Shown here: in pieces, positions 6,594 to 15,253 of the stretch
Layout: every line of letters starts with the position of its first letter
Numbering within the stretch: position 1 is the first letter of the stretch
Assembly (NCBI GenBank): GCA_016714985.1
Contig: JADKBS010000019.1
Location: forward strand, 1-64,000
Direction of reading: 5' to 3'
DNA: 64,000 bases
Origin: Saprospiraceae bacterium
GTDB taxonomy: Bacteria > Bacteroidota > Bacteroidia > Chitinophagales > Saprospiraceae
The notes under the pieces: generated by a model
What the model was told of the DNA's origin: nothing
Databases searched by the model: none
The model's input: only the letters and a program-made list of their open reading frames with translations
Position numbers and translations under genes: made by a program

Positions 6594-7874
6594 ATGGACC
6601 AACTGCCCAAAATTTTCATCGCCTACGCCCGCAAGGATGCCGAACTCCTCGAAGAGCTTCGCATCCACCTGCGCCCGCTCGAACGCACCAAACGTGCCGT
6701 GATTTGGTACGATGGCAAAATAGAGCCAGGTGCCGTTTGGGAAGTTGCCATAAGACAGAACCTCCATGCCGCCGATATCATCTTGCTCTTGCTAAGTGCC
6801 CATGCCATAGACTCCGATTATTTCTATGAAAAGGAAATGACGGATGCGCTGGAGCGGCATGAGAAGGGGGAAGCGAAGGTGGTGCCGTTGATTATCAAAC
6901 CTTGTACTTGGCGAGCTACTCCGCTTGCAAAACTGCAAGCACTTCCAAAAGATGGAAAACCCGTTTCTTCTTGGAATGACAGGGATGATGCTTGGAACGA
7001 TGCAGTTGAGGCATTGTTGAACATTATCGAGGTGCGGGAGGAGCAAGCAAGGCTTGAAAGGCATGCCGTCGAAGTGGAACGCCAGCGCAAAGCCACCGAG
7101 GCTCAAAAGCAAAAAGAAGAAGCCCGCCTGAAAACCGTTGCCGAGGCCCTCCGCAAACAGCGGGAAGCCAATGCAGCCGCAAAACGCAAACGGGAAGCCG
7201 ATGAAGAAGCCGAGCGCCAGCGCCGCCTTGCCCTCGACCCCTTCCACGACCTCATGCTGCCCATCCAGGGCGGCAGCTTTAAATTGGGCGGCACCCACCC
7301 GGTGACCCTCAAAGACTTCCACCTCTCCAAGCACCCCGTCACGCAGGCGCAATGGCGGGCCATCATGGGCAGCGACCCCAGCCATTTTAAAGGAGACGAT
7401 TTACCGGTTGAAAAGGTCAATTGGGACGAAGTGCAAGATTTTGTCAAAAAATTAAATGCTAAAACAGGTTTAAACTACCGCCTGCCCTCAGAGGCTGAAT
7501 GGGAGTATGCTGCAATTGGAGGGAGGGAAAGTAGAAAATTTAGGTATGCTGGCAGTAATAAAATTAAAGAAGTAGGTTGGTATACTGTAAATTCCAATAA
7601 TAGAACACAACCTGTCATGCATCTAAAATCAAATGAATTAGGGTTATATGATATGAGTGGCAATGTATGGGAATGGTGTCAAGACGATTGGCATGAAAAC
7701 TTTTTAGATGCTCCAACTGATGGCAAACCGTGGACACAAAACGGAGATAAATCACAAAAAGTGGTACGTGGAGGAGGATGGGGGAATGCCTCATATTTAT
7801 GTGAAGTAACAGCAAGGGGAAGGTTTGATTTGAAGGAACAAAGTAAGTACGTTGGATTCCGGTTAGCACTGTAA
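6594..7874 (+). CDS. TIR - coiled coil - FGE/C-type-lectin domain protein
   Basis: 426 residues, an intact paralogue of the frameshifted gene upstream. The TIR domain (residues ~6-140) has KIFIAYARKDAELLEEL, IWYDGKIEPGAVWE and DSDYFYEKEMTDAL, with the Glu expected for NAD hydrolysis. A charged coiled coil (~150-215) leads directly into an FGE domain (MLPIQGGSFKLGG, YRLPSEAEWEYAAIGG, YDMSGNVWEWCQDDW, VVRGGGWGNAS, GFRLAL). There is no transmembrane segment, unlike the paralogue. Base composition changes sharply near 7430: the 5' two thirds are GC-rich like the paralogue, while the FGE end is AT-rich with A/T third positions. The end therefore seems to come from a different source. A TIR effector coupled to a ligand-sensing lectin fold suits a defence role; that is inference. 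Confidence 0.85.
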   Translation: MDQLPKIFIAYARKDAELLEELRIHLRPLERTKRAVIWYDGKIEPGAVWEVAIRQNLHAADIILLLLSAHAIDSDYFYEKEMTDALERHEKGEAKVVPLIIKPCTWRATPLAKLQALPKDGKPVSSWNDRDDAWNDAVEALLNIIEVREEQARLERHAVEVERQRKATEAQKQKEEARLKTVAEALRKQREANAAAKRKREADEEAERQRRLALDPFHDLMLPIQGGSFKLGGTHPVTLKDFHLSKHPVTQAQWRAIMGSDPSHFKGDDLPVEKVNWDEVQDFVKKLNAKTGLNYRLPSEAEWEYAAIGGRESRKFRYAGSNKIKEVGWYTVNSNNRTQPVMHLKSNELGLYDMSGNVWEWCQDDWHENFLDAPTDGKPWTQNGDKSQKVVRGGGWGNASYLCEVTARGRFDLKEQSKYVGFRLAL

Positions 7875-7990
7875 AATCACCCTTTGCCGCTTTTACCCTT
7901 TTACTCTTTACCTTTTCAGCTTTTAAAATTTTAAAAAAATGGGGCGACCCATCCCGCACTGCTAAGTCGGGAAGCCCCCCGATTTTTTTT
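7872..7990 (+). repeat. 3' flank repeat copy 2 with hairpin terminator
   Basis: This is the second copy of the block at 6141-6258, again starting at the stop codon. Hairpin at 7941-7978 with GGGGC/GCCCC outer and CCCG/CGGG inner stems, then a run of eight T. It ends 24 bp before the DUF1016 gene. Confidence 0.75.
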
Positions 7991-8013
7991 AAACAACACT
8001 CAACCAAACAACA

Positions 8014-9027
8014 ATGACCGAACCCTACCATCAACTACTCACCACCATTAAAACCACCATCAGGGAGGAGCGCACGAAGGCCATTCGCCAGTTGAACCGC
8101 TCGCTTATCGGGGTATATTGGGAAATCGGGCGGCACATCGTCGAGAGCCAAGCGCAGCACGGCTGGGGCAAGGGCATCGTCGAGCAATTGTCCAAAGACC
8201 TGCGGCAGGAGTTTCCCGGCGAGGAGGGTTATTCTGCCAGAAACCTTTGGGATATGCGTCGGCTTTACGAGACTTATAAAGATTTTTCAAATCTGCGACA
8301 GCTTGTCGCAGAAATTCCTTGGGGCCAAAATCTTGTTATCCTAAACAGGGCCGAATCCCACGAGGAGCGGGTCTATTACCTGAACGCTGCTGCTGAAATG
8401 GCATGGAGCCGGGACGTGCTGTTGAACCAAATAAAGGCACAGGCTTACCAGCGCCATGCCTTGCAGCCCAAACACACCAATTTCAAAAAGGTGTTGCCCG
8501 AACATTTTGCGGAGCAAGCCAACGAAGCCATCAAGAGCCGCTACAGCCTTGAGTTCCTCGGCATCCATGAACCCATTCTCGAACTGGAACTGGAAAGGCA
8601 GTTGATAGCTAAGCTGAAGGATTTCATCTTGGAACTGGGCTATGGCTTTTCTTTTGTTGGCAATCAATATGCCTTGAAATTGGGGGGCAAAACCTACCGG
8701 GTTGACCTGCTTTTCTTTCACCGCAAATTGAGGTGCCTCGTTGCGGTTGACCTGAAAATCGGTGCTTTCAAACCGGAGTATGCAGGCAAGATGAACTTCC
8801 ACCTTGAGTTGCTGGACGAACAGGTAAAGCTGCCGGAAGAAAACCCGACCATTGGCATCATTCTTTGCGCCGAAAAAGACAGTTTGGAAGTGGAATATTC
8901 GCTCCGTACCAGCAACAAGCCGATAGGCGTGGCCGAGTACCAACTGTTTCCACAGCTACCAGAGGGGCTGGTCGGGCAACTCCCAAGCCCAGAAGAATTA
9001 AAGGGGAGCATAAAACTGGACGATTAG
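8014..9027 (+). CDS. YhcG-family PDDEXK nuclease domain protein (DUF1016)
   Basis: 337 residues. The N-terminal DUF1016_N helical region has IGRHIVESQAQHGWGKGIVE, LSKDLRQEFPG, and YSARNLWDMRRLYE, ending with the conserved VAEIPWGQNLVIL and MAWSRDVLLNQI. The C-terminal PD-(D/E)XK domain (from ~190) has FLGIHEPILELELERQLI, then the catalytic pattern RVDLLFFH ... CLVAVDLKIG (Asp, then D-x-K). YhcG proteins are putative nucleases often found near restriction and mobile elements. The gene follows the second TIR-FGE terminator by 24 bp and so is probably transcribed separately. Function beyond nuclease fold is unknown. Confidence 0.9.
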   Translation: MTEPYHQLLTTIKTTIREERTKAIRQLNRSLIGVYWEIGRHIVESQAQHGWGKGIVEQLSKDLRQEFPGEEGYSARNLWDMRRLYETYKDFSNLRQLVAEIPWGQNLVILNRAESHEERVYYLNAAAEMAWSRDVLLNQIKAQAYQRHALQPKHTNFKKVLPEHFAEQANEAIKSRYSLEFLGIHEPILELELERQLIAKLKDFILELGYGFSFVGNQYALKLGGKTYRVDLLFFHRKLRCLVAVDLKIGAFKPEYAGKMNFHLELLDEQVKLPEENPTIGIILCAEKDSLEVEYSLRTSNKPIGVAEYQLFPQLPEGLVGQLPSPEELKGSIKLDD

Positions 9028-9158
9028 CAGCTTTTTAGGTTGGATTTGCAAACTTTGCAACTTGCTTATTGGCTCGACAGCGTTTTAATCCAAGCGGTGA
9101 CTTGTCCACACTATTAAGCTGGAAAACAGCGATTTTTTAACTTGCTTTCATTTTTCAA

Positions 9159-9863
9159 ATGAACACCAACCAAATCTCCACACTCATTGCCGAAGGCAAA
9201 CTCGAAGAAGCCCTCGAAGCCCTGCTGCCAAGCCAGCCCGCTGCCGCCATCCTGCTGGGCGATTTTCGTCGGGGCCAGAAGGCTTACAACCTGAACACCA
9301 TCGGCTATGATGAGTGGAACCGCATCCAGTCGAGGCTGGCGCAAGCGGTGTTGGAGTTGCTGGAGAAAAAAGCGGATTTGCCCATGAAAACCATGCCCAC
9401 CTCAGACCACCTTAAAACCATGCCCACCACCCACAAACTCTTCCTCTCCTACTCACACCAAGACGAGGAGCTAAAGAACAAACTCGCCACCCACCTCGCC
9501 CCTTTGCGGCGCAGTGGCAAGGTAGCCGTCTGGCAAGACCGCCAAATACTCCCCGGCACGGAATGGGACGCCGCCATCAAAGCGGAACTGGCCGAGGCGG
9601 ACATCATCCTGCTGCTGGTCAGTGCCGAATTCATTGCTTCGGAATATATTTGGAAATACGAAATCGCCGGGGCGATGGAGCGCCACGACCGGCGGGAAGC
9701 CACCGTCATCCCCATCATCGTGCGGCCCTGCGAATGGCACGACATGCCCTTTGCCAAGGTGCAGGCATTGCCACGCAACGCAAAACCCGTGACTACCTAC
9801 GCCAACCAAGACGAGGCATGGCTGGAGGTGGTGCAGGGGATAAAAAGGGTGGTGGAAAACTGA
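9159..9863 (+). CDS. Effector-associated domain (EAD11-like) + TIR domain protein
   Basis: 234 residues. The first ~75 residues (STLIAEGKLEEALEALL ... AAILLGDFRRGQKAYN ... EWNRIQSRLAQAVLELLE) form a small helical domain like the effector-associated domains, especially EAD11. These are thought to link sensors and effectors by homotypic contacts. A TIR domain follows from ~88: HKLFLSYSHQDEELKNKL, VAVWQDRQILPGTEWD, IILLLVSAEFIASEY, IWKYEIAGAMERH, with Glu in the presumed catalytic place. EAD-TIR proteins belong to counter-invader conflict systems. A partner carrying the same EAD is not visible in the window. Confidence 0.8.
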   Translation: MNTNQISTLIAEGKLEEALEALLPSQPAAAILLGDFRRGQKAYNLNTIGYDEWNRIQSRLAQAVLELLEKKADLPMKTMPTSDHLKTMPTTHKLFLSYSHQDEELKNKLATHLAPLRRSGKVAVWQDRQILPGTEWDAAIKAELAEADIILLLVSAEFIASEYIWKYEIAGAMERHDRREATVIPIIVRPCEWHDMPFAKVQALPRNAKPVTTYANQDEAWLEVVQGIKRVVEN

Positions 9864-9865
9864 TC

Positions 9866-10018
9866 ATTGGTCATTGAGGGTCATTGGTCATTGGAGTCAT
9901 TGGTCATTGGAGCCATTGGTCATTGTAGTCATTGGTCATTGGGGCCGGGCCACAATGACTAATGACCAATGACTAATGACCAATGACTAATGACTAATGA
10001 CCAATGACCAATGACCAA
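9866..10018. repeat. Composite hairpin, TCATTGG words
   Basis: The gap between two convergent genes is filled by copies of TCATTGG/TCATTGGAG on the left half and their complements (CCAATGA, CTAATGA) on the right half, around CCGGGCCACA. The two halves can pair over ~60 bases with many register choices. It likely serves as a bidirectional terminator. Confidence 0.8.
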
Positions 10019-11166
10019 TCACCTCGGCTCAAACGGCAACTCCGCCACGAAAGGCAGCGCATGCTCAAGGTCAAGCTCGGCGGAGAAGGCATTGCCCTCG
10101 TCCTCGACGCCCATGGTGAAGCCCCGGTCTTTGAACATCTGGATCATGTGCGAATTGTTGCGCAGCACCGAAGCATAGATTTGCTTGATGCCCTTGTCAC
10201 GGGCGATTTCCAGCACATAGTCCATCATCATGCTGCCAAGGCCCTGGTCTTGCCACGGGTCGGCCACGAGGATGGCGAACTCGGCGGTCTCGCCCCAGGC
10301 GTCGGAGATGATACGGGCCACGCCGGCCATGTGGTGCTTGCCACCTTCTTCGATGTCCACAATCAAGGCCATTTCACGGTCGTAGTCAATCTGCGTGAGG
10401 CGGGAGAGGAAGTCGTGGGTGACCTTTGGCTTGTAGCCGAAGAACCTGAAGTACAGCGATTGGTCGGAGAGTATATTGAACATCTCGGCCTCCATTGGCT
10501 CGTCCTCGGGGCGGATGGGGCGCAGGATGGCCTGCCGACCGTCCTTCAGTTCGATGTGCTTGACGTACTTCTCTGGGTACGGCGAAATGACGAGGTGCTG
10601 GTAAGGGTGCTGCTTGCTGCGGGGCTGGTATTCGTTGAGCAGGATGCGGGCGTCCACCACGATGCCCCCGGTTTCATCCACGAGGTAGGGGTTGATGTCC
10701 ATCTCCCGCACTTCGGGGAAGTCGGTGAGGATATAAGCGAATTTTTGCAGGGAGAAGGCCAGTTCCTCCATGTCAACGCCGGGTATGCCTCGGAAGCCCT
10801 GCAATTGCTTGTAAATGCGGGTGCGCTGGATGGTGCGCTTGGCCAAGGACAGGTTCAGCGGCGGCAGGGCGAAACTGGTATCGTTGATGACCTCTACAGC
10901 CACACCACCTTGCCCGAAGACGATGAGCGGCCCGAAGATGGGGTCACGGTTGGCGCCAATGAGCAGTTCATAGCGTTTCTTCTGCATTTTTTCCACCAAA
11001 ACCCCAACGATGCGGGCATCGGGCTTGTGCTTTTTCACCGACGCTATGATGGCGTCGTAAGCCTTCTCCGCAGCAGCCTTGGTGGCGATGTTCAGCTTCA
11101 CGCCGCCCACATCCGTTTTGTGCAGGGCATCGGGCGACACGATTTTCAGCACAACCCGGAAAGCCC
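10019..11166 (-). CDS. Acetate-CoA ligase (ADP-forming)/GNAT fusion, 3' part after frameshift
   Basis: This part begins with VVLKIVSPDALHKTDVGGV, the ATP-grasp_5 start of the ADP-forming acyl-CoA synthetase beta region. The ATP-grasp domain runs through YELLIGANRDPIFGPLIVFG and MDINPYLVDETGGIVVDAR. A GNAT acetyltransferase domain follows (GRQAILRPIRPEDEP ... WQDQGLGSMMMDYVLEIARD). It is read in a different frame from the upstream half; the junction lies near 11146-11166. The open frame extends upstream to 11401, but that stretch is out of frame and not homologous. Fusions of this order resemble Pat-type protein lysine acetyltransferases with an acyl-CoA synthetase-like module. Confidence 0.8.
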
Positions 11167-12738
11167 GGCTTCCTCCGCAAATTTGCCAGCCTCCTTGGCC
11201 GAGGTTGCCACCTGTACGTTGCCCACGGGCAGGCCGTAGCAGCCGAGCAATGCCTTCGCCTCGTTTTCCAAGAGGTAGTGGCGGCCTTCGGCCAATGCGT
11301 TGCGGATGATGTGCCATGCGGCGTCCCTTTTTGGGGCAAAACGGTGAGGCGCTTCGGGCGGCGTTTCGTAGAGCAGTTGCAGGTTGCGGGTATATTGCCA
11401 CATTTGCAGGAAGACGTCCGCCCCGCTTTCCGGGTAGCGATAGTTTGGTACTTTGCCGTTTTCGAGGATTTCACGGGCCTGCCAAACGTCCCTTTCGCCC
11501 ATCCAGGAGGCGATTAGCGGTTTGCGGGTTTTTGCGCCGATGGCAACGAGCGCCTCCGCCGTGCCAGTGGCATCGGTGACGGTCTGGGTCGTGAGGATGG
11601 TCAGCACGCCGTCCACGTTGGGGTCGGCGAGGCAAGCCTCGATGGCCTTTCGGTACTCGACCGGGGAGGCATCTCCCAGCACGTCAACGGGGTTGCCGTG
11701 GCTCCAGTGGGCGGGCAGTGCTTCGCTTAGCTTCGCAATGGTTTCAGGGGAAAGTTCCGCCAATTGGCCGCCCCTCGTAGTCAGGTAGTCGGTAGCCAAT
11801 ACGCCGGGGCCGCCTGCATTCGTCACGATGGCGAGGCGGTTGCCCGCAGGGCGGGGCTGCATGGACAGGGCTTGTGCGCAGTTGAACAATTGTGAAATGC
11901 GCTCGACCCGAACGCAGCCAGCCCGTTTGAAAGCGGCCTCGAAGGCGGCGTCGTTGCCCGCCAAGGTGCCCGTGTGCGACATGGCGGCCTTGGTGCCATC
12001 CGAGCTTTTTCCCGATTTCAGGATGATGATGGGCTTCGAGCGGGCGAAGGCACGTGCGGCGCTCATGAACTGCCGGGCGTTGGTCAGCGACTCCATGTAG
12101 ATGAGGATGCAAGCCGTCTCCTGGTTCGTCCCGAAATAGTCAATCAGCTCCGCAAAGCCGATGTCAATCATGGAGCCGATGGAGACGAAGTGGCTGAAGC
12201 CAACGTTCTGGTCGGCGGCCCAGTCGAGGATGGAAGAGCATAGGGCACCGCTTTGAGAGATGAAGGCGATATTACCCGGCAGGGCCATTTTGTTGGCGAA
12301 GGTGGCGTTCATGCCCAGCTTCGGGTTGATGATGCCGAGGCAGTTCGGCCCGACGATGCGCATGCCATACTTGCGGCTGGTGGCCAGCACTTGCTTCACC
12401 ATCGCCTTGCCATCCTCACCAGCTTCCTGGAAGCCAGCGGAGATGATGAGCAGCCCGCCGACGCCCGCTTTGCCGCATTCCTCCACCACGCCGGGCACGA
12501 ACTTGGCGGGCACAATGATGACCGCAAGGTCAACCGGGCCGGGCACGGCGGCGATGTTCTCGTAGGCTGGTATGCCGAGTACCTCTTTGTTCTTGGCGTT
12601 GACGGGATACAGCCCTCCCTTGAACCCGCAATCAATCAGGTTCTTGAAAAGCGAGCTGCCGACGGTGTTTTCACGGGTGGATGCGCCGATGACGGCGATC
12701 GAGCGGGGCTTGAAGATTTTATCGAGTTGATTAATCAT
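11146..12738 (-). CDS. Acetate-CoA ligase (ADP-forming)/GNAT fusion, 5' part
   Basis: The N-terminal CoA-binding domain (FKPRSIAVIGASTRENTVGS, YPVNAKNKEVLG, VDLAVIIVPAKFVP) is followed by succinyl-CoA-ligase-like flavodoxin folds (IAFISQSGALCSSILDW, VSIGSMIDIGFAEL, AAMSHTGTLAGNDAAFEAAF, IVTNAGGPGVLATD). The His of SHTGTLAG is the usual phospho-histidine neighbourhood. The frame ends at EEAGLSGLC. Adding one base there restores the ATP-grasp continuation, giving a full protein of about 900 residues, the normal length. The family converts acyl-CoA + ADP + Pi to acid + ATP, or acetylates protein lysines when fused to GNAT. The two functions cannot be separated from sequence here. Confidence 0.85.
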   Translation of the reverse strand: MINQLDKIFKPRSIAVIGASTRENTVGSSLFKNLIDCGFKGGLYPVNAKNKEVLGIPAYENIAAVPGPVDLAVIIVPAKFVPGVVEECGKAGVGGLLIISAGFQEAGEDGKAMVKQVLATSRKYGMRIVGPNCLGIINPKLGMNATFANKMALPGNIAFISQSGALCSSILDWAADQNVGFSHFVSIGSMIDIGFAELIDYFGTNQETACILIYMESLTNARQFMSAARAFARSKPIIILKSGKSSDGTKAAMSHTGTLAGNDAAFEAAFKRAGCVRVERISQLFNCAQALSMQPRPAGNRLAIVTNAGGPGVLATDYLTTRGGQLAELSPETIAKLSEALPAHWSHGNPVDVLGDASPVEYRKAIEACLADPNVDGVLTILTTQTVTDATGTAEALVAIGAKTRKPLIASWMGERDVWQAREILENGKVPNYRYPESGADVFLQMWQYTRNLQLLYETPPEAPHRFAPKRDAAWHIIRNALAEGRHYLLENEAKALLGCYGLPVGNVQVATSAKEAGKFAEEAGLSGLC

Positions 12739-12888
12739 GACTTGGGTGATTTTGGCAGTTCTATTTGGTAAGGCATAAAATTCGGGGCGAAATTAGGTGG
12801 GGTACGGGCGGGGGCAGGTTGATAAAAATCACCTAAGGATGCGATAAAAGTCACAGGGCAAAACGACTTTTCATAAATCCTATGGAAT

Positions 12889-12920
12889 TTTTGGTCAAAG
12901 AGAATCTTAACTTATCTTTG
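12889..12920 (+). promoter_or_regulatory. Promoter of the envelope-protein operon
   Basis: TTTTG at 12889-12893 and TATCTTTG at 12913-12920 with 19 bp between, a good -33/-7 pair. The ATG of the first gene is 20 bp downstream, and six genes follow on the same strand with gaps of 3-17 bp. Confidence 0.75.
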
Positions 12921-12939
12921 GCCATCTAAAGCCCAAATC

Positions 12940-13401
12940 ATGTCAAAACAGCTCTTTTATTTATCCTTCTTTTTATATTTCGGATTCCTCTCTTGCAATA
13001 GTTCCAAGGTTATTACTGGAGAAGTTAATTATTTGAACGCCACAGAAGCAGGTACGCTCTTGGTTTCCGCTGCAGGCTATGGCCAATCAAAGCCTGACGC
13101 CATTGCGAATGCACAAACAAACGCATTCAACAACCTGATTTTCAGGGGCATACCCGGTTCTCAATACCAATTGCCCATGGTTCAGGACGAAAGCAAAGCA
13201 AGAAAGGAACATGGCAAGTATTTTTCCAATTTGCTTGAACAAGGAGGGTATAAACCTTTTATGATGCTTTCCGAAGAGCAGACTGGTTACTCAGTAAGCA
13301 GAAAAGGTCAGAAGAACATTACCGTTATGGTGAAAATAAACGTGGATGCACTTCGACGTGACATGGAACAAAAAGGTGTGGTTCGGAAATTTGGCCTATA
13401 A
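12940..13401 (+). CDS. Putative LPP20-like lipoprotein
   Basis: 153 residues with a lipoprotein signal peptide ending in the lipobox GFLSC (Cys19). The mature part has LLVSAAGYGQSKPDAIANAQ, the kind of strand-helix seen in LPP20/LpoB-associated lipoproteins, where repeated 'A-x-A-x-A' helices follow a G-Y/G strand. The C-terminus has NITVMVKINVDALRRDME. First gene of the operon, 16 bp before the next. Membrane anchoring is well supported; the LPP20 link is tentative. Confidence 0.7.
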   Translation: MSKQLFYLSFFLYFGFLSCNSSKVITGEVNYLNATEAGTLLVSAAGYGQSKPDAIANAQTNAFNNLIFRGIPGSQYQLPMVQDESKARKEHGKYFSNLLEQGGYKPFMMLSEEQTGYSVSRKGQKNITVMVKINVDALRRDMEQKGVVRKFGL

Positions 13402-13417
13402 CCATTTATTTAACATC

Positions 13418-14314
13418 ATGAAATTCAAACCATTATCATTGCTGTTAGCCAGTTCGTTGTTACTTGGGGAAATTGGCCTTTCGCAAGGCAGTGCCACTGA
13501 ACCCATTAAGACGAAAAAAGTGCAACCGACCATCATGGTCATTCCTTTTGTACAAGAATCGCAGGACATGCGCAACGTACTGGAAAGCGATATAAACCTT
13601 CGGGTGGCCGTTACCAAGGTAAAGGAAGGCTTCGACAAACGAGGCTTTTCTACTGTTGACTTCCGAGGGAAACTCAAGCAACTCAACAATGACAAAGCGA
13701 TGGAACTGGAGAACCAGACTTCGCTAAAACAGGAAGTCATCGAACAATCAGGAGCTGATATTTACGTGGAAACAGAGGCCAAGCCCATAAAGACCGGCAG
13801 CGGCAACAGCATCACAGTGATTGTGACTGCCTATGATGCTTATTCTGGGTTGTCATTGGCCAACAAGGTGGGGAACTCCCCCAAGTTTTACACCGACAAT
13901 TACGAAAAACTCACCGAAAAAGCTGTCGAGGGCCTGATTGAAGACTTCTTGAACACTATGCAGCTTAAGTTCGACGAAATGGTGGAAAATGGACGAATTG
14001 CCTCGCTCAATATCACATTTTCGGAAGGTTCCAGCATGGACATGGACACGGAGATAGGTGAAACGGGCAAGCTATTTTCGGAAGTAATGGAAGAATGGCT
14101 GGAGAAAAATACTTACAAAAGCTATTTCCACCTGCAAGGCACCACAGCCACGAAATTGATCGTGGACGAGCTTCGGCTGCCGTTCCAGGACGAGGAAGGA
14201 AAAACGTACCGTCCCACCAAGTTTGCTGCCAGTTTGCGCAACTATTTGAAAACCATCGGTTTGGAAAGTGAACGTGACGTGCAGGGCAGCAAGATTTTCA
14301 TCACCATCAATTAA
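13418..14314 (+). CDS. DUF6175-like exported protein
   Basis: 298 residues with a signal peptide (MKFKPLSLLLASSLLL ... SQG). The mature protein opens with QPTIMVIPFVQESQDMR and includes RVAVTKVKEGFDKRGFSTVDFRG, ADIYVETEAKPI and an amphipathic C-terminus (FAASLRNYLKTIGLESE). This matches the pattern of DUF6175, a Bacteroidota family of unknown role often next to lipoproteins. The open frame begins at 13346, but the signal peptide sets the start at 13418, just after the preceding stop. Probably periplasmic or outer-membrane associated, and co-expressed with its neighbours. Confidence 0.75.
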   Translation: MKFKPLSLLLASSLLLGEIGLSQGSATEPIKTKKVQPTIMVIPFVQESQDMRNVLESDINLRVAVTKVKEGFDKRGFSTVDFRGKLKQLNNDKAMELENQTSLKQEVIEQSGADIYVETEAKPIKTGSGNSITVIVTAYDAYSGLSLANKVGNSPKFYTDNYEKLTEKAVEGLIEDFLNTMQLKFDEMVENGRIASLNITFSEGSSMDMDTEIGETGKLFSEVMEEWLEKNTYKSYFHLQGTTATKLIVDELRLPFQDEEGKTYRPTKFAASLRNYLKTIGLESERDVQGSKIFITIN

Positions 14315-14320
14315 TCCAAT

Positions 14321-15247
14321 ATGAAAAAGACCATAATTGCGCTCATCGGTTTCGGCTTTGGCCTTGTACAACTTACTGCGCAAGGGACAGAATCCATCAG
14401 CTTGTTGCTGGGCAAACCAGCACTCGGCAAGGGTATTCCTGCGCAACACCAATCAAGGTTGGAGACCCAGTTGCTTGGTGCCTTTACATCAGTAGAAGCA
14501 GGTAGTATGGGGGCCAAATATTCGGCTTTTGCCGTGCTACCATCGCTTGAAATCATCGAAAGGGGCAAGGTTGAAGGCATGAAAAGCAAGCCGACCATCA
14601 AGTTCAGCCTTTCCATGAAATTGCAGAACGCCTATTCGGGGGAAGTGTTGGAGGTGCGGGAAGCAGTGATTACAGGCGTTGGTGCCGACGAAGATGAAGC
14701 CATCAGTAAGGCCATCAGCGGCATCCGCAGAAACCAGCCACAATTGGGCAAGGCAATGAAGGAGTTTCAGGTTGCCATTGCGGCTTACTATGAGAAGAAC
14801 TGCGGTCAAATATTGGCTCAGTCAAAGGATTTGACTGCCCGCCAGCAGTACCAAGAAGCTTTCGGCCTGCTGCATTCTGTTCCGCAAGGAACCGGGTGTT
14901 TTGAACAAGTGCAGCAAAGCAAGAATGAATTATTCCGAAAGGCCCAAGCAAGCGGTTGTGCGTCCATCCTAGCAAAAGCCCAAGCGGCCCAAGCTGCCAA
15001 CGATTTTTCTAGGGCACTTTCCTTGGTGGCCGAAATTGACGCAGAAGCGCCTTGTTTTGATGAGGCCAAAGCGTTTACGGACAACCTGGAGCCAAAACTG
15101 GACGAAGAAATACATAATAACTACGAGTGGCTTTTCAAATTCCACAGTGCTGGCGCCGAAGCAGAAGCTGCCCGCTGGAATGCCATGAACAGTTTGTTCT
15201 TGGGGTGGCTTCGGGATGGCTTGAAGTTGAACTACCTAAACCAGTAA
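14321..15247 (+). CDS. Exported hypothetical protein
   Basis: 308 residues, starting 6 bp after the previous stop, with a signal peptide (MKKTIIALIGFGFGLVQLTAQ). The mature part has a strand-rich N-terminal half (SKPTIKFSLSMKLQNAYSGE, VITGVGADEDEAISKAI) that resembles CsgG/LPP20-type domains. Two or three helical repeats with Cys residues follow (YYEKNCGQILAQSKDL, ASGCASILAKAQAAQAANDF), suggesting TPR-like packing. No named family recognised. Its position within the envelope operon suggests a periplasmic complex. Confidence 0.7.
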   Translation: MKKTIIALIGFGFGLVQLTAQGTESISLLLGKPALGKGIPAQHQSRLETQLLGAFTSVEAGSMGAKYSAFAVLPSLEIIERGKVEGMKSKPTIKFSLSMKLQNAYSGEVLEVREAVITGVGADEDEAISKAISGIRRNQPQLGKAMKEFQVAIAAYYEKNCGQILAQSKDLTARQQYQEAFGLLHSVPQGTGCFEQVQQSKNELFRKAQASGCASILAKAQAAQAANDFSRALSLVAEIDAEAPCFDEAKAFTDNLEPKLDEEIHNNYEWLFKFHSAGAEAEAARWNAMNSLFLGWLRDGLKLNYLNQ

Positions 15248-15253
15248 TCGGAC

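Noticed and set aside
10004..11239. 411-codon plus-strand frame opposite the acetate-CoA ligase gene
   Set aside because: It is the complement of a GC-rich gene with G/C third positions. Its translation has no recognisable motifs (many His/Val/Gly), whereas the minus strand shows ATP-grasp and GNAT motifs.
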